Source: Sciurus carolinensis
Lineage: Eukaryota; Chordata; Mammalia; Rodentia; Sciuridae
Reading direction: 5' to 3'
NCBI RefSeq assembly: GCF_902686445.1
Contig: NC_062219.1
Coordinates: forward strand, 147,232,057-147,296,056
Length of the DNA: 64,000 bases
The notes under the pieces are model-generated. The model was not told where the DNA came from, searched no databases, and saw only the letters and a program-made list of their open reading frames with translations. The stretch's first letter is position 1. Each line of letters begins with the position of its first letter. This document shows, piece after piece, positions 12,703-25,985 of this stretch. A program made the position numbers and the translations under genes.

Positions 12703-13158
12703 TTAGTCAGCTTTGCATCACTGTGACCAGCAGATGAGACAAGAACAACTAAGGGGAGGAGGAAAGGTTTATTTTGGCTCATGGTTTGAGAGGTTCAGTC
12801 CATAGTTGACCAACTCCATTGCTCTGGGCCCAAAGTGAGGCAGCTCACCATGGCAGAAGGGCATGGTGGAAGATCGCTCTCAGCTCATGGCAGCCAGGAA
12901 GCAGAGATAGATAAATATAGAAATAGATACGGAGAGAGAGGAGCCATGGACAAATTGTAAATCCCAAAGGCACGGCCCCAGTGACTTCCTTCCTGCAGTC
13001 ACACCATCTCTGCCCACGATTACCACCTAGTTAATCCATTCAAGGAGATGAGTCTGCTGATCAGATTAGAGTGCTCACAATGGAATCACGTCACCTCTGA
13101 GCATTCCGGCACTGTTTCACACATGAGCTTTTGGGGGATCCCACACGTCTAAACCAAG
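12703..13158 (-). mobile_element. MaLR-like LTR, minus strand
   Basis: The low-coordinate end AGTTAGTCAGCTTTGCATCA is the reverse complement of the 3' end (CTGACTAAC type) of the plus-strand copies at 53631 and 60323. The high-coordinate end TTTTGGGGGATCCCACACGT is the reverse complement of their GTGTTCCTCAAAA-type start. Length is about 455 bp, with no internal coding region. The fit to an ERVL-MaLR solo LTR is good. Confidence 0.65.
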
Positions 13159-13489
13159 CCCCTAGTATGCTGCTGATCTACAATGTGAAGACCACATGCA
13201 TGTCAGGTCCTGATCTCAGTCTTGGCAACCTCTCAAACCTCACCACTCTTGGGTTCAAACTCTACCTTACTGAGAAGCACAGCCGTCCATTGCTCTACTT
13301 CCCTCTAATCTTTCCCTGTGTTCTTCTCTCTGGTGCTAACACCCTTCTTCCCTGGTCCTTTTACATTCCTATCTTTTCTCTTCCTCTGCAACATGCCTAT
13401 TTCTAGCTCAAGCATCACCTCCTCCACAAAGTTTTTCCTAACCCCTCATCAACTCCCAGAGCTTTCTGTGCCCTTTTCTAGCATAGTAA

Positions 13490-16400
13490 GCGTCCAAGTA
13501 CAATTCAGTGATTTTTAGTGTATATATGGATATGAATAACCACCACCAGTTTTAGGTCATTTTCATCACTTCACAAAGAAACTATCTGCTTTGTAGCTAT
13601 CTTTCTGCCTCTACTCCAATTCCATCCCTCCAGCTCTAAGAACTACTAATCTACTTCCTATCTCTATAACATTTGCCTACTCTGAACATTTTACATAAAC
13701 TATAATATATATTGTGAACGATCTTTCACCTAACATAATATTTTCCAAGATTTCATCCATCTTGTAATATCTCTCAGTATTTCATTCTTTTTTATTGTTC
13801 AATAATATTCCCTTGTATTGATATACCATGTTCTGTTTATTCATTCATAAGTTTTAACTTTTTGGATATTATGTATAATGTTGCCATATATATTCTTTAT
13901 AGGTTTTTGTGTTGACATATACTTTCAGTTCTGTTGGGTATATACTAAGGAGTGGAGTTGCTGGGTCTTATAGTAAGTCTATGTGACTATTGAAGAACTA
14001 ACTACCATACTCTTTTCCAAAGTGGCTGGACCATCAAGAGTGGTAGAAATTTCCAGTTTCTTCACATTCTCCTTACCACTTGTTGCTATCCAATATTTGG
14101 ATTCTAGCCATCTTAAAGGAGGGGCATCTCCTTCTGATCTTGATTTGCATTTCTCTGATAAATAATGATATTGAGTATCTTTTCATAAACTGTTTGTATA
14201 ACTTTTTTGGGAAACTATTTATCCAGATAAGTTGCCCACTTTTAATTGAGTTGTCTTTCATTGTTGAGTTGTAAGAGTTCTTTTAAAAATTCTACATTAA
14301 CAGTTTATGAGATACATGATTTACAAGTATTTTCTCCCACTGTGTGTTGTCTTTTCACTCTCCTGATACTGTCTCATGAAGTGCAAAAGTTCTGAATTTT
14401 CATGAAATACAATTTATCTATTTTTCTTTTGTTCCTTTGCTGTTGGTATCATGTCTAAGAATCCAATGCCAAATCTGACATTTACCATCATGTATTCTTC
14501 TAAGAATTTTATAGTTTCAGTTCTTACATTAAATATCTTTTCTATTTTGAGCTAATTTTTATATATGGTGTGAATTAGGGAATCTGACTTTATTTTATTT
14601 TTGTATGTGAATATTCAATTGTTCCACCACCCTTTACTGAAAAACTTTTTTTTTTCCTTCTTGAATTGTCCTGATATCTTTGTTGAAGACCAATTGACCA
14701 CAAGCATGAGAGCATAACTCTAGTCTCAATTCTGTGCCATCAGTCATCTATCTTTCACCAACACCAAACTCTCTTGGTTACTATTGCTTTGCAGTAAGTT
14801 TTGAAAACCAGGAACTATGAGTTTTCCAACTTAGTTATTATTTTTCTAGACTGCTTTGGTTATTCTGTGTCACTTGCAATGGCAAATTTTATAATGAATT
14901 TTTCAATTTTTATAAAGATACCAGTTGGGATTCTGATAAAGATTGCATTGAACACATCAATTTTGGGAGCATTATTATCTTACCAACATAACATTCCTCT
15001 CCATGAACATGGGCTATTATTTCCATTTATTTAGATCTTCTTTAATATCTTTCAACAATGCTTTGAAACTTTCATAGTATAAGTTTTATACTTCTTTTAC
15101 TAAATTTTTTTCTAAGCAATTTTTTGCACTCTTCTTGAATAGAATAATTTTCTTAATTTCATTTTCAGATTGTTCTTTGCAAATGTATAGAAGTACAATT
15201 GATTTTTGTATAATGATCTTGTGTTCTGAAAGATTTTTGGTCTAGTTTATTAGTTCTGATAGTTTTTTAGTGGATTCTAGAGTATGATTACACAAAAGGT
15301 ATTTCATGTACAAACAGAAAAACAATAGTTGTACCCCATTGTGTACAAATGAATCAAAATAAATAAATTTTAAAAAATACAGTATATTATATATACAAGA
15401 TCTTGTCATCTTGTGCCCAGAGATGATTTTACTTCTTCCTTTCCAGAATGGATGCTTTTTATTCCTTTTTCTTGCCTAATTGCCCTAACAAGAACCTCAA
15501 AGACAATGTCGGGCAGAGTGGACATATTGTGGCAAGAATGGACATATTTGAATGGTTGAATGATCTTGAGGTCAAAGTACCCAGTATTTCACCATTGAAT
15601 ATGATTTCAGTTATGGGTTTTTCATGCCCTTTATTAAGTTGAGGACGTTCCTTTCTATTTCTACCTGTTGAGAGTTTTTCCAGATATCTTTTCTAGTTTA
15701 ATTCTAGCGTGGTCTGAAAGCATACATTGTATGATTTCTTTTAAATTTGTTAAAGTGTGTTTTATGGCTCAGAATTTGGTCTAGCTTGGTGATAGACCAA
15801 GATCTTCAGATCCACGTGAGCTTAATAAGAATGTGCATTCTGCTCTTGTTGGATGAAGTAATCTATACATGTCTACATTATAACCTGTTGATTGTTCGTG
15901 CTATTGTGGTCTACTTGGTGGATCTGTCCATTTCTGATAGATGGGTATTAAAGTCTTTTACTCTAATAGTGGATTCACTTACTTTCCCGTGGTCCTATCA
16001 GGACCAATAGGGAATAAGGCAAAAGTCTTATGTATTTTGACTCTCTGTTGTTACATACAAACTAAATCAAGAAATTTTATATCTTTTTGAAAATTGACTT
16101 CTTTATTATTATAAATTCCTCTCCTTTATTCCTGCTAATTTTCTTTCCTTTGAAGTCTTCTCTGTCTGAAATTAATATAGCTACTCCAGCTTTCTTATGA
16201 TTAGTGTTAGTATTATGTATCTTTTGCGATCTCTTTACTTTTAATTGAAATGTATCATATTTCATGTGCCATATGAAATGTATCATAACCATATTTGTGG
16301 TTCTATTTTGTCTTACTTTTTGCATATCAGTTATACTTTTTAAAAATTTGAAATGGTTAACCTAGAATTCACAATGTATATTTACAACTAATCTAAGTTC

Positions 16401-17750
16401 ACTGTCAAAAAATAGTATGCTTGCTCATAAAGTACCTCATCATAGCAAAATATTTCCTCTCTCCTATCCCTTGCCCTTCATTTCACTTATGCATAAACCA
16501 TTTTATTTAAATGCATTCCTGCTATTATTATTTTGAACCAATTGTAATCTCTTAGATCAACTGAGAAAAAACAAAGTTTTGATTTAATTTCTCTTACTCC
16601 TTTTCTAATGTTGTTCCTTCTTTATGTAGATCTGAGTTTCTGACTTTTATAATTTCCCTTCTACCTAGAGGACTTCTTTGAACATTGCTCTCAAGGCAGG
16701 TCTCCCTCAAATCTGTTTGTCAAAGTATTTCTTCTTCACTTTTGAAGAATCATTTGTAGGATGCATATTTCTCAGTTCATGGGCGTTTTCTCTCAATACT
16801 TTATTTCACTCTACCTTCTTCTTGCTTGCATGGTTTCTTGGGCCATGTCAGATTTAACTCTTGTGTTTGCTACATGATAGATATTTTTTTCTCTTCTGAT
16901 TTCATTTAAGATTCTTTTTCTTTGATTCTCTGAAGTTTGACTGTGATATTTCTAGGTATAGTATTTTTGGCATTTGTCCTGACTTTTCTGGATCTGCAGT
17001 TTGGTGTCTGACATTAATTTGGAAGAAGTTCTCAGTTATGATTGCTTCAAGTATTTTTCCCATTCACCTCTCTCTGCCTTTTCTTTCTAATATTCCTATT
17101 ACGTATTTGTTGCACATTTTGAAGTTGTACCACAGTTCCTGGATGTTCTGTTTTGTTCTTTTGTGAGTGTTTTTTTCTCTTTGCTTTCCAGTTTTGGAAG
17201 TTTCTATTGACATATCCTCGTGCTCAGAGAATTTCAAGCACTGTCTAATAATGAATCCATCTTCAGTTCTGTTAGAATGTCTTTGATCTCTAGTGTTTTG
17301 GATCCTTTCTTAGAATATCCATCTCTTCCCCACTTAGCTATTACATGTTGTTTAGTTTTTCCACTGAAGCCTTTGGCATACTAACCAAAGATGTTTTGAA
17401 TTCCCAGACTGATCATTCCAGCATCCTTGCCACACTAGGATCTGGATCTGATGCTTGCTCTGTTTCTTAAACTATTTTTTCCCCTTTCATAGGGCCTTGT
17501 AGCTTTTTATTGAAAGTCGGAATGCTCTGCTAGGTGAAAGGAACTCTGAAATAGGCCTTTAGTTGTGTGGTGAGATGCTGAGAGGATAAGAAGCACATCA
17601 TAGTCCTGTGATCAGGTCTCAGACTTTTGACTAGTCTGTGCCCCGAGCCTGTAACTTCAGAAGTGCTGCTCAGACATCCTCATCCCCTCGGATGGGACAA
17701 GGTGATAGAATTGGGTATTTCGGTTTTCTCTCCCTCCAGGTCAGTTAGGT
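13490..17750 (-). mobile_element. Ancient L1 (copy 1): ORF2 to ORF1 remnants
   Basis: Landmarks align, in order, with the better-preserved L1-B in this window. The ORF2 C-terminal region is at 13931-14280 (GGGTATATACTAAGGAGTGG). The region ahead of the reverse transcriptase core is at about 14780-15000. Part of the reverse transcriptase is at 15430-15510, the endonuclease region at about 15690-16250, and ORF1 and 5'UTR-like sequence at 16700-17750. Much of the reverse transcriptase core is missing and no frame is open for long, so the element is dead. A short plus-strand L1 3' fragment sits inside it. Confidence 0.7.
15285..15380 (+). mobile_element. Short L1 3' end inserted in ancient L1
   Basis: TTGTACCCCATTGTGTACAA followed by ATGAATCAAAATAAATAAAT and an A-rich tail is the plus-strand form of the L1 3'UTR end seen inverted at 20805. 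It breaks the minus-strand ancient L1, so it arrived later and is strongly 5'-truncated. Confidence 0.55.
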
Positions 17751-18219
17751 TCTGATAAAATACCAACAAGTTAGGCTCTGGTAAAATAGATTGTCTTGGT
17801 GGTAGACTTTGTTAAGAAGAACAGAATTCTCATGTTTCAAAATGATTATTTTCACCTCTGTCTGCTGGAAGCATACAAAGATTTTTCTCCAATATTCACT
17901 GAGCTCTTGAAGATAAAATTCACAACACTTATGTGGGGCCTTCATTATGATTGGGCTCCCTGGAGGAAAAAAAAAAAATTTAAACTGAGCCTCTAGAAGT
18001 TTGTTTACGTTTTTCTATCCCACTATTGGTTCCCATGGAATTTCTACTTGTGGGTTTCTGTCCCAGTATGTTTTGATTCTTTGAATTCACCTGTCTTTGT
18101 CTCCAGTACCTCACTGCTGACAGCTCTGGAGAGGATTGCTGATTTTTCAGTTTGTTGAACATTTTGTTAGTTTTTAGGACACAGAGATGACTTCAAAGCT
18201 CCTTACATGCTGGATCAGA
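17751..18219. other. Spacer between two ancient L1 elements
   Basis: No gene was recognised. An A-rich run at 17967-17979 may be an old retroposon tail. The rest could be decayed 5'UTR of the neighbouring L1. Confidence 0.3.
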
Positions 18220-21200
18220 AACCAGTTCTTTTGAGATTTTTTTCATGAACAGACAGATGTTGGATTTGTGAAATGCTTTTTTTCCTCCTGAATCTATTGA
18301 GATAATCATGTGTTTTTTGTTTCTTAATGAGGCATAGTACCTTAATTGGTTTTTGGATATAAAAACCAACCTTGCATTCCTGGAGTAAATCTTGCTTAGC
18401 TGTGGTGTGTAACTCTTTGTATATGTTGTTGGATTTGGCTTTCACTAGAAAAAGCCAAATCTATACTCATAAGATACAGTGGTCTGAGGTTTACTTTCCT
18501 TGTGATGTCTTTGTCTGTTTTGGGTAATGCTATTCTCATAGAATGAGTTGGGACCTATTCCCTCTTCTACTTTTTGTAAGTGTTCATGCTGAATTGGTAT
18601 TAATTCTTCTTTAATTATTTGTGAAAATATCTTTAATTATCAGTGAAAATACCTAGGTCTGGGCTTTTTTTGTGGGTAGTTTTTTTATTGTTACTAATTT
18701 GGATTACTAATTATAGGCCTCTTCAGATTATTTTTTTTTCTTGATTCAGTTTAGATAATCTTTCTAGGAATTTGTCCATTTGGTTTAAGTTGTATAATTT
18801 ATCATCATATGATTGTTCATATTAATTCTTTATGATTTTTTTTGATTCTGTAGCATTGGTAGTATATAATTTTTTTTTTTTACTTCTGATTCTGGCAATC
18901 TGTCTTCTCTCTTTCTTCTTATTCAATCTAATTACATTTTTCAATTCTATTTACCTTTCTGAGGTTGTGCTTTTGTTTTTACTGATTTTCTCTATAGTTT
19001 TTCTATTTTCTTTTTGTCAGTTTCTGCTTTAATCTTTATTATTTCTCTCTTTCTGCTTACTTTAGGTTTAATTTTTCTCTTTGGCTTTTCTAGTGTCTTA
19101 AGGTGGGAGGTTGGAGTATTGATATATTTCTAATTAATGTAAGCATTTGTCGTTATACGCACTGTATTATTGTAACCCTAAGTTAATACTGTGCCTCATT
19201 TTCTCAAGGCGTGTTCTAGTTTACCTTTAGAGTTTTTCTTTGCTCCATTTATTATTGAAGAATGTGTTCCTTATTTGGGGATGTTTTCTTTCTGTTGTTG
19301 AATTCTCATTTCATTGTGATTGAACTAGATGCTTTGTGACCTAACATGTAGTTTACATTTTACATTGTTCAATATGCACTTGAGGAGAATATATATTCTA
19401 CTGTTTTTGGTGTGGAATGTTTTGTATGTGTTAGATATAGTGGGTTTATAGTGTTATCCAAATATTTTGTGTGCTTATTCATCTTTTGCTTTTAGTATAT
19501 CCGGTACTGCAAGTGCATTATTGGGATTTCCAGTTACTATAGAATTGTGTAATGTTCTCACTTAAATTCTCTGAATCTTTGCTATATATGTTTGGGAATA
19601 TGTGGTGAGGTACACATATGTTTGTAAGTGTTATATCTTGTTGATGCATTGATCCTTTACCATATATATTTCCCTTCTTTGTCTCCTGTAATAGTTTTTG
19701 ACTTAAAGTCTATTTTATCTGATATAAATTTAGCCCACTCAATTCTCTTTTGGTTACCATTTACACAGAATATCTTTTTCTGTCCTTCACTTTCAATGTA
19801 CTTGAACATTTTAAAGTGTGTTTTCTGTACACTGCATGAAGTCAAATCCTGTGATTTTATCCTGTCTGGCAATCTCTGCCTTTGAATTGTATTCTTTAAT
19901 TCACCCACATTAATTGTTTGCCCTTAACTTGTTGAAGGGCAATAACTTGCTTTATTTCTCATACCATTTTTCTCTACTCCTCTTTACTGTTTCCTCTTGT
20001 GTTAAGCGAGTATTTTCCAAATGTGGCATTTTGACTTCACTAACTGTTTTCTCAATCCATGAGTTCTTTCCCTGTGGTTGCTCTAAGGTTTACTGTATAC
20101 ACCTTAACTTATCAAAATAAGCTTCAGATATATGCTTACCAAATTCCAGTGGGATATAGAACTATCAGTCCTATTTAGCTCTATTTCCTTTCCCCACCAT
20201 TGTGGTATTATAATCATATGCATTACGTCTATAAAGTTCACAATCCAGATACTGCAGGGTTATAACGATTGCTTTATATAATTTTATGCATTTCAAAGAA
20301 GAAAATAAAAGTTAACAATTATGTAGTTATGGCTTTTTAAATATTAGCCTCCTTATTTATAATTTCTGATTCTTTCCCTTTGTTCTTGTGGATTCAAGTT
20401 ACCATCTGGAGCCATTTCCTTAGCCCAGTGCAGCTTTGCTCCCACTTACATCTCTATATTTTTCTGTTATTGGCAAAGATATTACACTTCTATGTGTTGT
20501 AGGCTCAACAGTGCATTATCTACATACTGTTTTATACAATTACTTTTAGGTCAGTACGGAGAAGAAAGGAGAGGAAATTTTCATTTATAATGTTTTTTAA
20601 AATCACATCATTCTTTTACTGGTGCTGCTTATTTGTGTGGATTCCAATTATCATCTGGGGTCACCTGCTTTTAGCTTGAAGAATTTCCTTTATTATTTTC
20701 TTTTGTATTAAATGCTAAAGTTCCTTGAGCATCTTGTCTTCTAGCAAACAATTTTCTCAGCATTTGTTCATCCAGCAATTTCTTTTTAAAAATTATTTAT
20801 TTATTTATTACAGACTGCATTTTGATTCATTGTACACAAATGGGGTGCATCTTTTCGTTTCTATGGTTGTGCACGACGTAGATTCATACCATTCGTGTAA
20901 TCATACACGTACATAGGGTAAGGATGTCTGTCTCAGTCCACCATCTTTCATACCCACCTCCCTCTCATTTACCTTTCAAAGGAGAACTTTTCTGGATATA
21001 ATATTCTGGATTGACAATCTTTTCCTTTGGTTTCTTTGAAGATATTATCTCACAACTTTCTATTTTTATAGTTTCTGATGAATTCAGTCAGTCATTGATC
21101 TTACTGATTTTTTTGTAATTGATAGATCATTTTTCTCTACAGCTTTTGAGATTTCCCCCCATCTTTGGTTTTCTGTATTTTTACTATAATGTATCTGGCT

Positions 21201-22720
21201 CTCTTTGTGTTTGTCCTACTTAGAGTTTATTGAGTTTTCTGGGTGTCTATGAAAATGTTTCCCAATACATTTTTGGGAATTTTAGGTCATTATTTACTCA
21301 GATATCTTCCCATTATGCACATGTTGGTGTACTTTGTGATTTCTCTCATTTCTTTGAGATTATATTCATTTTACTTCACTTTTCCCCTCTCTGTTCTTTG
21401 AATGGCAACAATCTATAGAAATCTATTGTCTATAGATCTATCAATCTATTTTCAATTTTTATTGAACTTAATTCTTCCTTCTGACCATTCAAATCTACCA
21501 TGAAGCCCTCTAGTGAATTTTTTATCTCAGTGTTATATTTTTCAACTCCATAATTGCTATTTGGCTCTTTTTTTTTTTGTAATTTCCACCTCTTTATTAA
21601 TCTTCAGCATTTCATGCAACATTATCAGTATAGTTTTACTGACTTCTTTTATAAAGATTAAAGTCTTTGTTAAATCCAACATTCTGCTGCTCTCAAAGGC
21701 AGTTTATGTTACTTGCTTCTTTTTCCAATGCATGGTTCATGTTTTCTTGTCTCTTTGAATGTCTCATAATCTTTTGTTGGGAAACTGGACATTTTAGATA
21801 ATACATTGTAGCAAGACTTAATATTGCTCTCTCAGACTTTTTTTTTTGGTGTCGGTTGTACCATTTTAGTGAATTCTATTCTTCTCTCCCAAAGTCAAGT
21901 CTCTGATGCTATTTTTCATGAAAGACAGCTTTGAGCAAGCTTTCAGTTACTTGGAGATGACTGTGGTTTTGGAAGAGTGGCATTGTTATCTTTAATTATA
22001 CCCAGCTATTAAACTCCTCCTTCCAGTAGACTTCAAGGGCTCTCCCAGTTATCTTGCCCCAATCTCCTCCAGCAAATTAGCTGACCTTCAGCCTATATTT
22101 CTAAGGAGCACACCAACTTCCTCCCAAATGTCTCGCGCCATGAGTCCTTGTTTTGAGGAATGCGTTTAGGCTTGAACTTCACGCTTATGCTAATAAAGTC
22201 AGTTCTTTTAGGAAGATATTTGGTGCTTCTCTACTTGGCCAAAATCTTCAAAATTCAGATCTGGAGCCAGAAGTGGGGACAATGGTGCTCTTCTCTCTGA
22301 GTGATCTCTCACTTTGGGAGCTGAGTATGTCATGACGAGAGAACCAGAGACTCAGGTTTTCTCAGTTTGACTCTCCTGTCATGGATCTATCACTCTGTGA
22401 GCTGGAACAACGGTGACCAGGCTCCCAGTCTAACCAACAGCACTAGACCTAGCACAGAGCCTGCATCCCCTGAGTGTGCAGGGGCTGGGTGGTAGTATGG
22501 GACTCTCAGCTGCACTCAGCCGATGTTAGCCTCAGCAACAGGTGGTGTGGACACGGTGAGGAAAGCCAGCTGGGACAGGAGGGCACCTGAGTCCCTGCCT
22601 GCACTTTTCTGGAGAATGGTTCCCATCTCACTGAGTTTGGATGGGAGAAGGGTGCTAAGTGGATGTTATTTCAGATACCACAGATTCATTGCTCTTATTT
22701 TTAGTAGCTTTTCCTAAATG
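18220..22720 (-). mobile_element. Ancient L1 (copy 2): reverse transcriptase to 5' region
   Basis: The stretch at 18250-18400 aligns with the reverse transcriptase part of L1-B at about 47550-47720 (AATCATGTGTTTTTT, CCTTGCATTCCTGG). Endonuclease-type sequence lies at about 19200-19830 and ORF1-type sequence at about 20980-21560. The less AT-rich 22030-22720 is probably 5'UTR. Because copy 1 also has endonuclease and ORF1, these are two separate elements. All frames are broken. Confidence 0.6.
20790..20990 (-). mobile_element. L1 3'UTR fragment inserted in ancient L1 copy 2
   Basis: ATTTATTTATTTATTACAGA, then CATTGTACACAAATGGGGTG and ACGTACATAGGGTAAGGATG, match the 3'UTR of the younger L1 elements L1-B and L1-C in this window, in the same orientation. 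About 200 bp remain, so it is a 5'-truncated insertion. Confidence 0.65.
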
Positions 22721-22869
22721 TTTCTTCATTTGCTCTATTCCCTTAGAAGATGTCTGGAGACTTTATTTATTTATTTTGCAGATTTAACACACACATTTAT
22801 TACCAGTAATTTTGAAACCCCATTAAAGTGACCATAAATCAATTTTCTTTTAAGGGCATCAATTTTTCC

Positions 22870-23150
22870 CCCCAAATCACATCTCTTTTTTAAAAATTTG
22901 TTTTAATTAGTTATTCATGATAGTAGAATGTATTTTGACATATTACACATACATGGAGTGTACGTTCTCATTCTTCTGGTTGCACATGATGTAGAGTTAC
23001 ATTGGTGGTGTGATCATACATGCACATAGTAATGCCTGATTCATTCTACTCTCTCTTCTCTTCCCATCCTCCCCTTCCCTTCATTCCCCTTGGTCTAATT
23101 CAAAGTACTTCTATTCTTCTCTAACCTCCCCACTTATTGTGAATTAGCAT
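22870..23150 (-). mobile_element. 5'-truncated L1, 3' end only
   Basis: TTTTAATTAGTTATTCATGA, CACATACATGGAGTGTACGT and ATTCATTCTACTCTCTCTTC match the 3' end of L1-A (41700-41945), including the C/T-rich 3'UTR stretch. It ends at TTATTGTGAATTAGCAT. Same orientation and subfamily type as L1-A. Confidence 0.75.
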
Positions 23151-23344
23151 GGAGACTTTAAATGGATGCTTTGTTTTTAAAATTAGTTTTAGCCAGGGTC
23201 ACAGTTCTGTAGAGCTCCGTAGCTAACATGCCTCAGGTGGAACCCACTTGGTTCACTTTGGTGTTTGGGACACCTACCTCAGAATTTGGCACAGAGTAGC
23301 TGCTTAAAAACATAGAAGAACGAATAGATGTGTGGATGAGAGGT

Positions 23345-23830
23345 GGTTTGTTTCACGTGTCAACCTATCTATGTTCAGAAATTTTGTCAAATATTCTGGA
23401 TGTGTCTGTGAGGGTCTCAGTGGACTGACTGGAGCAGATTGCCCTCTTAACGTGAGCAGGCCTTACTCCATCCATGAAGGCCTGCACAGAACATGAAGCC
23501 CGCCCCTCCTGTGAGTAAGAGGAACTCCTCCAGCCCTGAGTTTTCAAGCTGAGACATCATTCTGGACTCAAATGGAAACATGAGCCCTTCCTGGGACCTG
23601 AGCCTTCCAGCTTTCAGACTGGAGCTCACCTTGGCTCACCCGCCTCTCAGGCCTTTGGGTCAGCTCTCCAGGTGTCCAGCTGGCTGATGGTTGTCCTTGG
23701 GATTTATCAGCCTTCACAATTGCATTCCTCAAATTCTTATAATACATTTCTTTAAATGTGTCTATCAGAAAAACAGAACCAGGATGTCCTAACGGTTCTG
23801 TCTCTCTGGAGAACTCTGAGATATATAGGA
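23345..23830 (+). mobile_element. LTR of the same family as the nest's outer LTR
   Basis: The segments GGATGTGTCTGTGAGGGTCT, AGATTGCCCTC, GAAGGCCTGCACAGAAC and, at the 3' end, GGTTCTGTCTCTCTGGAGAA are the reverse complement, in order, of segments in the split LTR at 41414/54717-55072. The 3' part holds an AATACATTTCTTTAAATG polyadenylation-type stretch. About 480 bp, non-coding. Confidence 0.65.
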
Positions 23831-23859
23831 AGCAACATACAGAACCAACAGTGTTGGCG

Positions 23860-25535
23860 TGAATGGAATTTCAAGACACGGCAGTACCAAAGTAGCACAG
23901 TTACCGCATGCATTTTCTTTGTGTAAGGCATTTGTCCTTTGGCTCATTAAATTAGAACATTTCAGTTTCCTATTTCTCCTTTGTAAAAAGAACCCCTTTC
24001 AAATCAATTTTTTGCTTCAATATCCAGATAAAATCAGTGACAATCATAGTCACTGTTCTTTATTCCAAATGTTACTTTCAAGCACACTCAGTTTAAAAAA
24101 TATAAATAGTAGAGAGGAGTATTTGTGGAAAACATATACTTTGTTCTAGACCTGACTTCTTGAGAATTAAACCAGTTCTGTTTTAAAAATAATCTTCCTC
24201 AAATCTTTGGAGAAAGCACAAGAAAATGGCAGTCGAGATGGTGGCGTTTTTGTATCATACGCCTTAGTAAATGAAAGTCTCAGCTGAATAATTTCTCATC
24301 AGCATTAACATGCTCGTCCCTCTCCCTCTTTCTATTTTGTATTACATTCACACAGACCCTATTATCTGATCCTACAGAGATCTTGTTTAGAGTACACAAA
24401 ACTCCCCTGGAGGGTTTTCCATTTAAAGAAAAGGAAAAAAAAAAAAAAAAGACAGAAAGAAAGAAAAAGCAGATCAACAGTACCCTGGTGCAATGCTCCA
24501 GAAAGATGTGAAGCCTACAATTGATTTTCTTTGTGGGAGATGTGTGGCATTCATCCGCTCGCCAGCAGTTCAAACTCAGCAGCAAGGCTAAGCCAAGAAC
24601 CGAGAACCGGCTTCTGAGAACATCGGGCAAACAACAGCCTTTGCTCAACCGTCTATTTTTTGCCCAGTTTTAACACTGAAGGGCTGAGGAAGGGAACTGA
24701 CAACATTTGCAACATGAAGCTGATTCAATGTTTCTGTGTTGCTACAATTAAGCATCTCAGAAGCATATGGGCTGCCGTTCAGTTCAAACCCAATCGTCCG
24801 CTCTGACAGGTCACAGACAAAAACCAGGATAATGACATTCCATCTTGATTGCAGGATCCAGACACACCAGTCTGGTGTAGATCAAAAAAGAAAACAACAA
24901 CTCGAGTGCTGATTTAATTTCCTTTTCCTCAAATATTGAGTTCATATTGAAACTGAGCCTACCAAGTGTGAATTTGGTTAAGAATAGCACCTCTTTGTGC
25001 TACGAAATCTGCCAAAGTTTTACCAGGTGATTGTAAAATCTTAACATGTTCATTTCTTTTTCTGTAAATTCAGATTCCAGTTTGGACATTTTCTTAAGGA
25101 GGATAGATGAAGAGAAAATCTAGGTAATTTCAATTTTTTAAAATGACTTTCATGTATCCAGAAACAGGGAGAGAAGGATGTAAATTATTTTGACTACCAG
25201 TCACAATTATTTTGACACAGCTTCAATTTGCTTAAGCATCTCCTTTAGTCTTCTTTTTCTTCTTGTACTGTTATCATTAGAAGTTACCAATTATCTAGTT
25301 TTCCTACTTCCATTCAAGTTAGAGTGAGCCCAGCGAAATTTCCCCTGGAACTGTGAGTCGGAGTTATAATTTCTTCCCATTGCCCAGAGTGGGACAGCAT
25401 TCAGTAAACTTCCTGAGGATTTAGAAGTTTGGAAGACATGCCAATCAAGTACCACTTTCAATCTCCAGCCAGCTCTTCCGCCCTGAACTCCTATCAATTC
25501 TCTAATAATGGTGCTCCTCAAAGTTTAAACCTTGA
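23860..25535. other. Unique DNA, no gene recognised
   Basis: No exon, RNA gene or repeat can be supported, apart from an A-rich tract at 24431-24449. The minus-strand open frame at 24280-24648 consists largely of the poly-T-derived hydrophobic run and shows no domain. Confidence 0.4.
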
Positions 25536-25539
25536 GCAC

Positions 25540-25985
25540 CCCATGGTAGGCTAAATAATGACTCCAAAGATTTCTGCATACTAAACCCTTGCACCTGTGA
25601 ATATGTTAACTTATGTGACCAAGGAAATTCGAAAATGTGGTTCAGTTAAGGATCTTGAGATCTTGCATTATCCAGATAGGTCAAATGTAATTCCAATGGT
25701 CATTATGAGAGAGAAATGAGAGGGTAAGAGTTAGAGAAGAAGACATGATGAGGAAAGAAGAGATTAGAATGATGTGAAGCTGTGATTTCAGAAAATTGAG
25801 AAGCTTCTAGAAGCTAGAATAGGCAGCCAAACAATTCTCCCCTAGAGCCTCCAGTAGCAAGACAGCCCTACTGAACCATTTTAGGCTTCTGACCTTCAAA
25901 ACTATAAGATGATTAGCTTATGTTGTCATAAGACACTGTATTTGCCATTATTTCTTTCAGAAGCAATAGAAAACTCATACACACT
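25540..25985 (+). mobile_element. MLT1-like LTR (ERVL-MaLR)
   Basis: The order of segments follows the MLT1 LTR pattern: GGCTAAATAATGACTCCAAA, CTTATGTGACCAAGG, GGATCTTGAGATCTTGCATT, AGAAGCTAGAATAGGCAGCC, CTAGAGCCTCCAGTAGCAAG and GCTTCTGACCTTCAAAACTA. It is an old solo LTR of about 445 bp with no coding capacity. Confidence 0.75.
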
